A stretch of 6,725 nt of DNA, taken from positions 1 through 6,725 of the forward strand of contig JAQUCZ010000058.1 of NCBI GenBank assembly GCA_028685945.1, given 5' to 3'. The notes under the pieces are model-generated. The model did no database searches. It saw only the letters and a program-made list of their open reading frames with translations, and was not told where the DNA came from. The translations under genes were made by a program, and so were the position numbers. Source of the DNA: Sulfurimonadaceae bacterium (lineage in GTDB: Bacteria > Campylobacterota > Campylobacteria > Campylobacterales > Sulfurimonadaceae). Position 1 is the first letter of the stretch. Each line of letters opens with the position of its first letter. This document shows, one piece after another, positions 6,424 through 6,725 of the stretch.

Positions 6424-6725
6424 ATGGATTGGGGTAAAGTTATTTACGTATTCTTCTCTTTGATGAGTTTGACGTCAATCGCGGGTTTTTTGTATGAGCA
6501 CAGCGCCGTTGCGCTTTTTGTCGCTGCGAGTTTAAATATCGTTTCGACTTTTTTAAAGATCGGGGTGAGAAACCTTCTCTCTGCCGAACTTCTTGCTTCC
6601 TCTCTCGTGGCGGATCTGCACTTGATCCCCGCTTTTATCTACCTTCAGGTCGTGGGAAATTTAGAGTGGGCGATCGCTCTTGCTATCGGTGCTTTGATCG
6701 CCAATGTCTTTTCTATGGGGCTTGT
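6424..6725 (+). CDS. Uncharacterised integral membrane protein, 3' end beyond the window
   Basis: One hundred codons are present and the frame is open at the right edge. The start is firm: TAA at 6412-6414 is an in-frame stop just upstream, and AAGG at 6413-6416 gives a ribosome site 7 bases before the ATG. The visible part is very hydrophobic, with likely helices near residues 6-23, 27-43, 58-76 and 80-99, and few charged residues. I see no catalytic motif. A conserved hypothetical membrane protein after secF and before leuS or lptE is a familiar arrangement in Campylobacterota, and this may be the family called DUF6394; that name is from memory and unverified. Its own promoter suggests a separate transcription unit, while its neighbours hint at an envelope role. 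No function can be assigned. Confidence 0.85.
   Translation, partial: MDWGKVIYVFFSLMSLTSIAGFLYEHSAVALFVAASLNIVSTFLKIGVRNLLSAELLASSLVADLHLIPAFIYLQVVGNLEWAIALAIGALIANVFSMGL

Noticed and set aside
1..6725. Mobile elements, CRISPR arrays, tRNA or rRNA genes, toxin or defence genes
   Set aside because: No transposase, direct-repeat array, structured RNA gene or accessory cassette is visible; gene density and content are those of conserved core chromosome.
1..6725. Frequent GATCG and CGATCG words as an iterated palindrome
   Set aside because: They are common but follow the codon preference for ATC and GAT next to CG-starting or CG-ending codons; there is no fixed longer word or intergenic pairing as there is for TACATGCCA.

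Overview
The window looks like core chromosome from a member of the Campylobacterota (Epsilonproteobacteria). The evidence is the divergent arrangement of lnt against yajC-secD-secF, the short Lnt and SecD proteins, and promoters with a strong TGTATAAT -10 box but no clear -35. Base composition is in the mid-to-high 40s % G+C by eye, which would fit a Sulfuricurvum- or Sulfurimonas-like free-living lineage better than Campylobacter or Helicobacter. That narrower placement is inference.

Layout. Positions 1-2072 (minus strand) hold ppk, polyphosphate kinase 1, almost complete, with its last few codons beyond the left edge. Positions 2124-3362 (minus) hold lnt, apolipoprotein N-acyltransferase, upstream of ppk in the same direction. 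Positions 3363-3494 are a divergent promoter region. Positions 3495-6291 (plus) hold yajC, secD and secF, packed with an 11-base overlap and a 3-base gap, forming the SecDF-YajC accessory complex of the Sec translocon. Positions 6292-6423 contain a perfect 10-bp hairpin followed by a promoter. Positions 6424-6725 begin an uncharacterised integral membrane protein that runs off the right edge.

Functionally, SecDF-YajC helps exported proteins cross and leave the Sec channel, and Lnt completes lipoprotein maturation after export, so the two divergent units both serve envelope biogenesis. Ppk makes polyphosphate and is probably not directly linked to them; it also has its own -10 box.

The most unusual signal is not a gene. 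The 9-mer TACATGCCA (reverse complement TGGCATGTA) occurs seven times exactly, against about 0.05 expected by chance, plus several near copies. The five intragenic copies are read in all three codon phases and always lie as TACATGCCA on the coding strand. The other two form an inverted pair that makes the hairpin after secF. This is the pattern seen for DNA uptake sequences in Neisseriaceae and Pasteurellaceae, so the motif is a candidate genome-wide iterated signal in this lineage. Other notable points are two nearly identical promoters in front of yajC and the last gene, and a lnt start placed so close to its -10 box that the mRNA may be leaderless.
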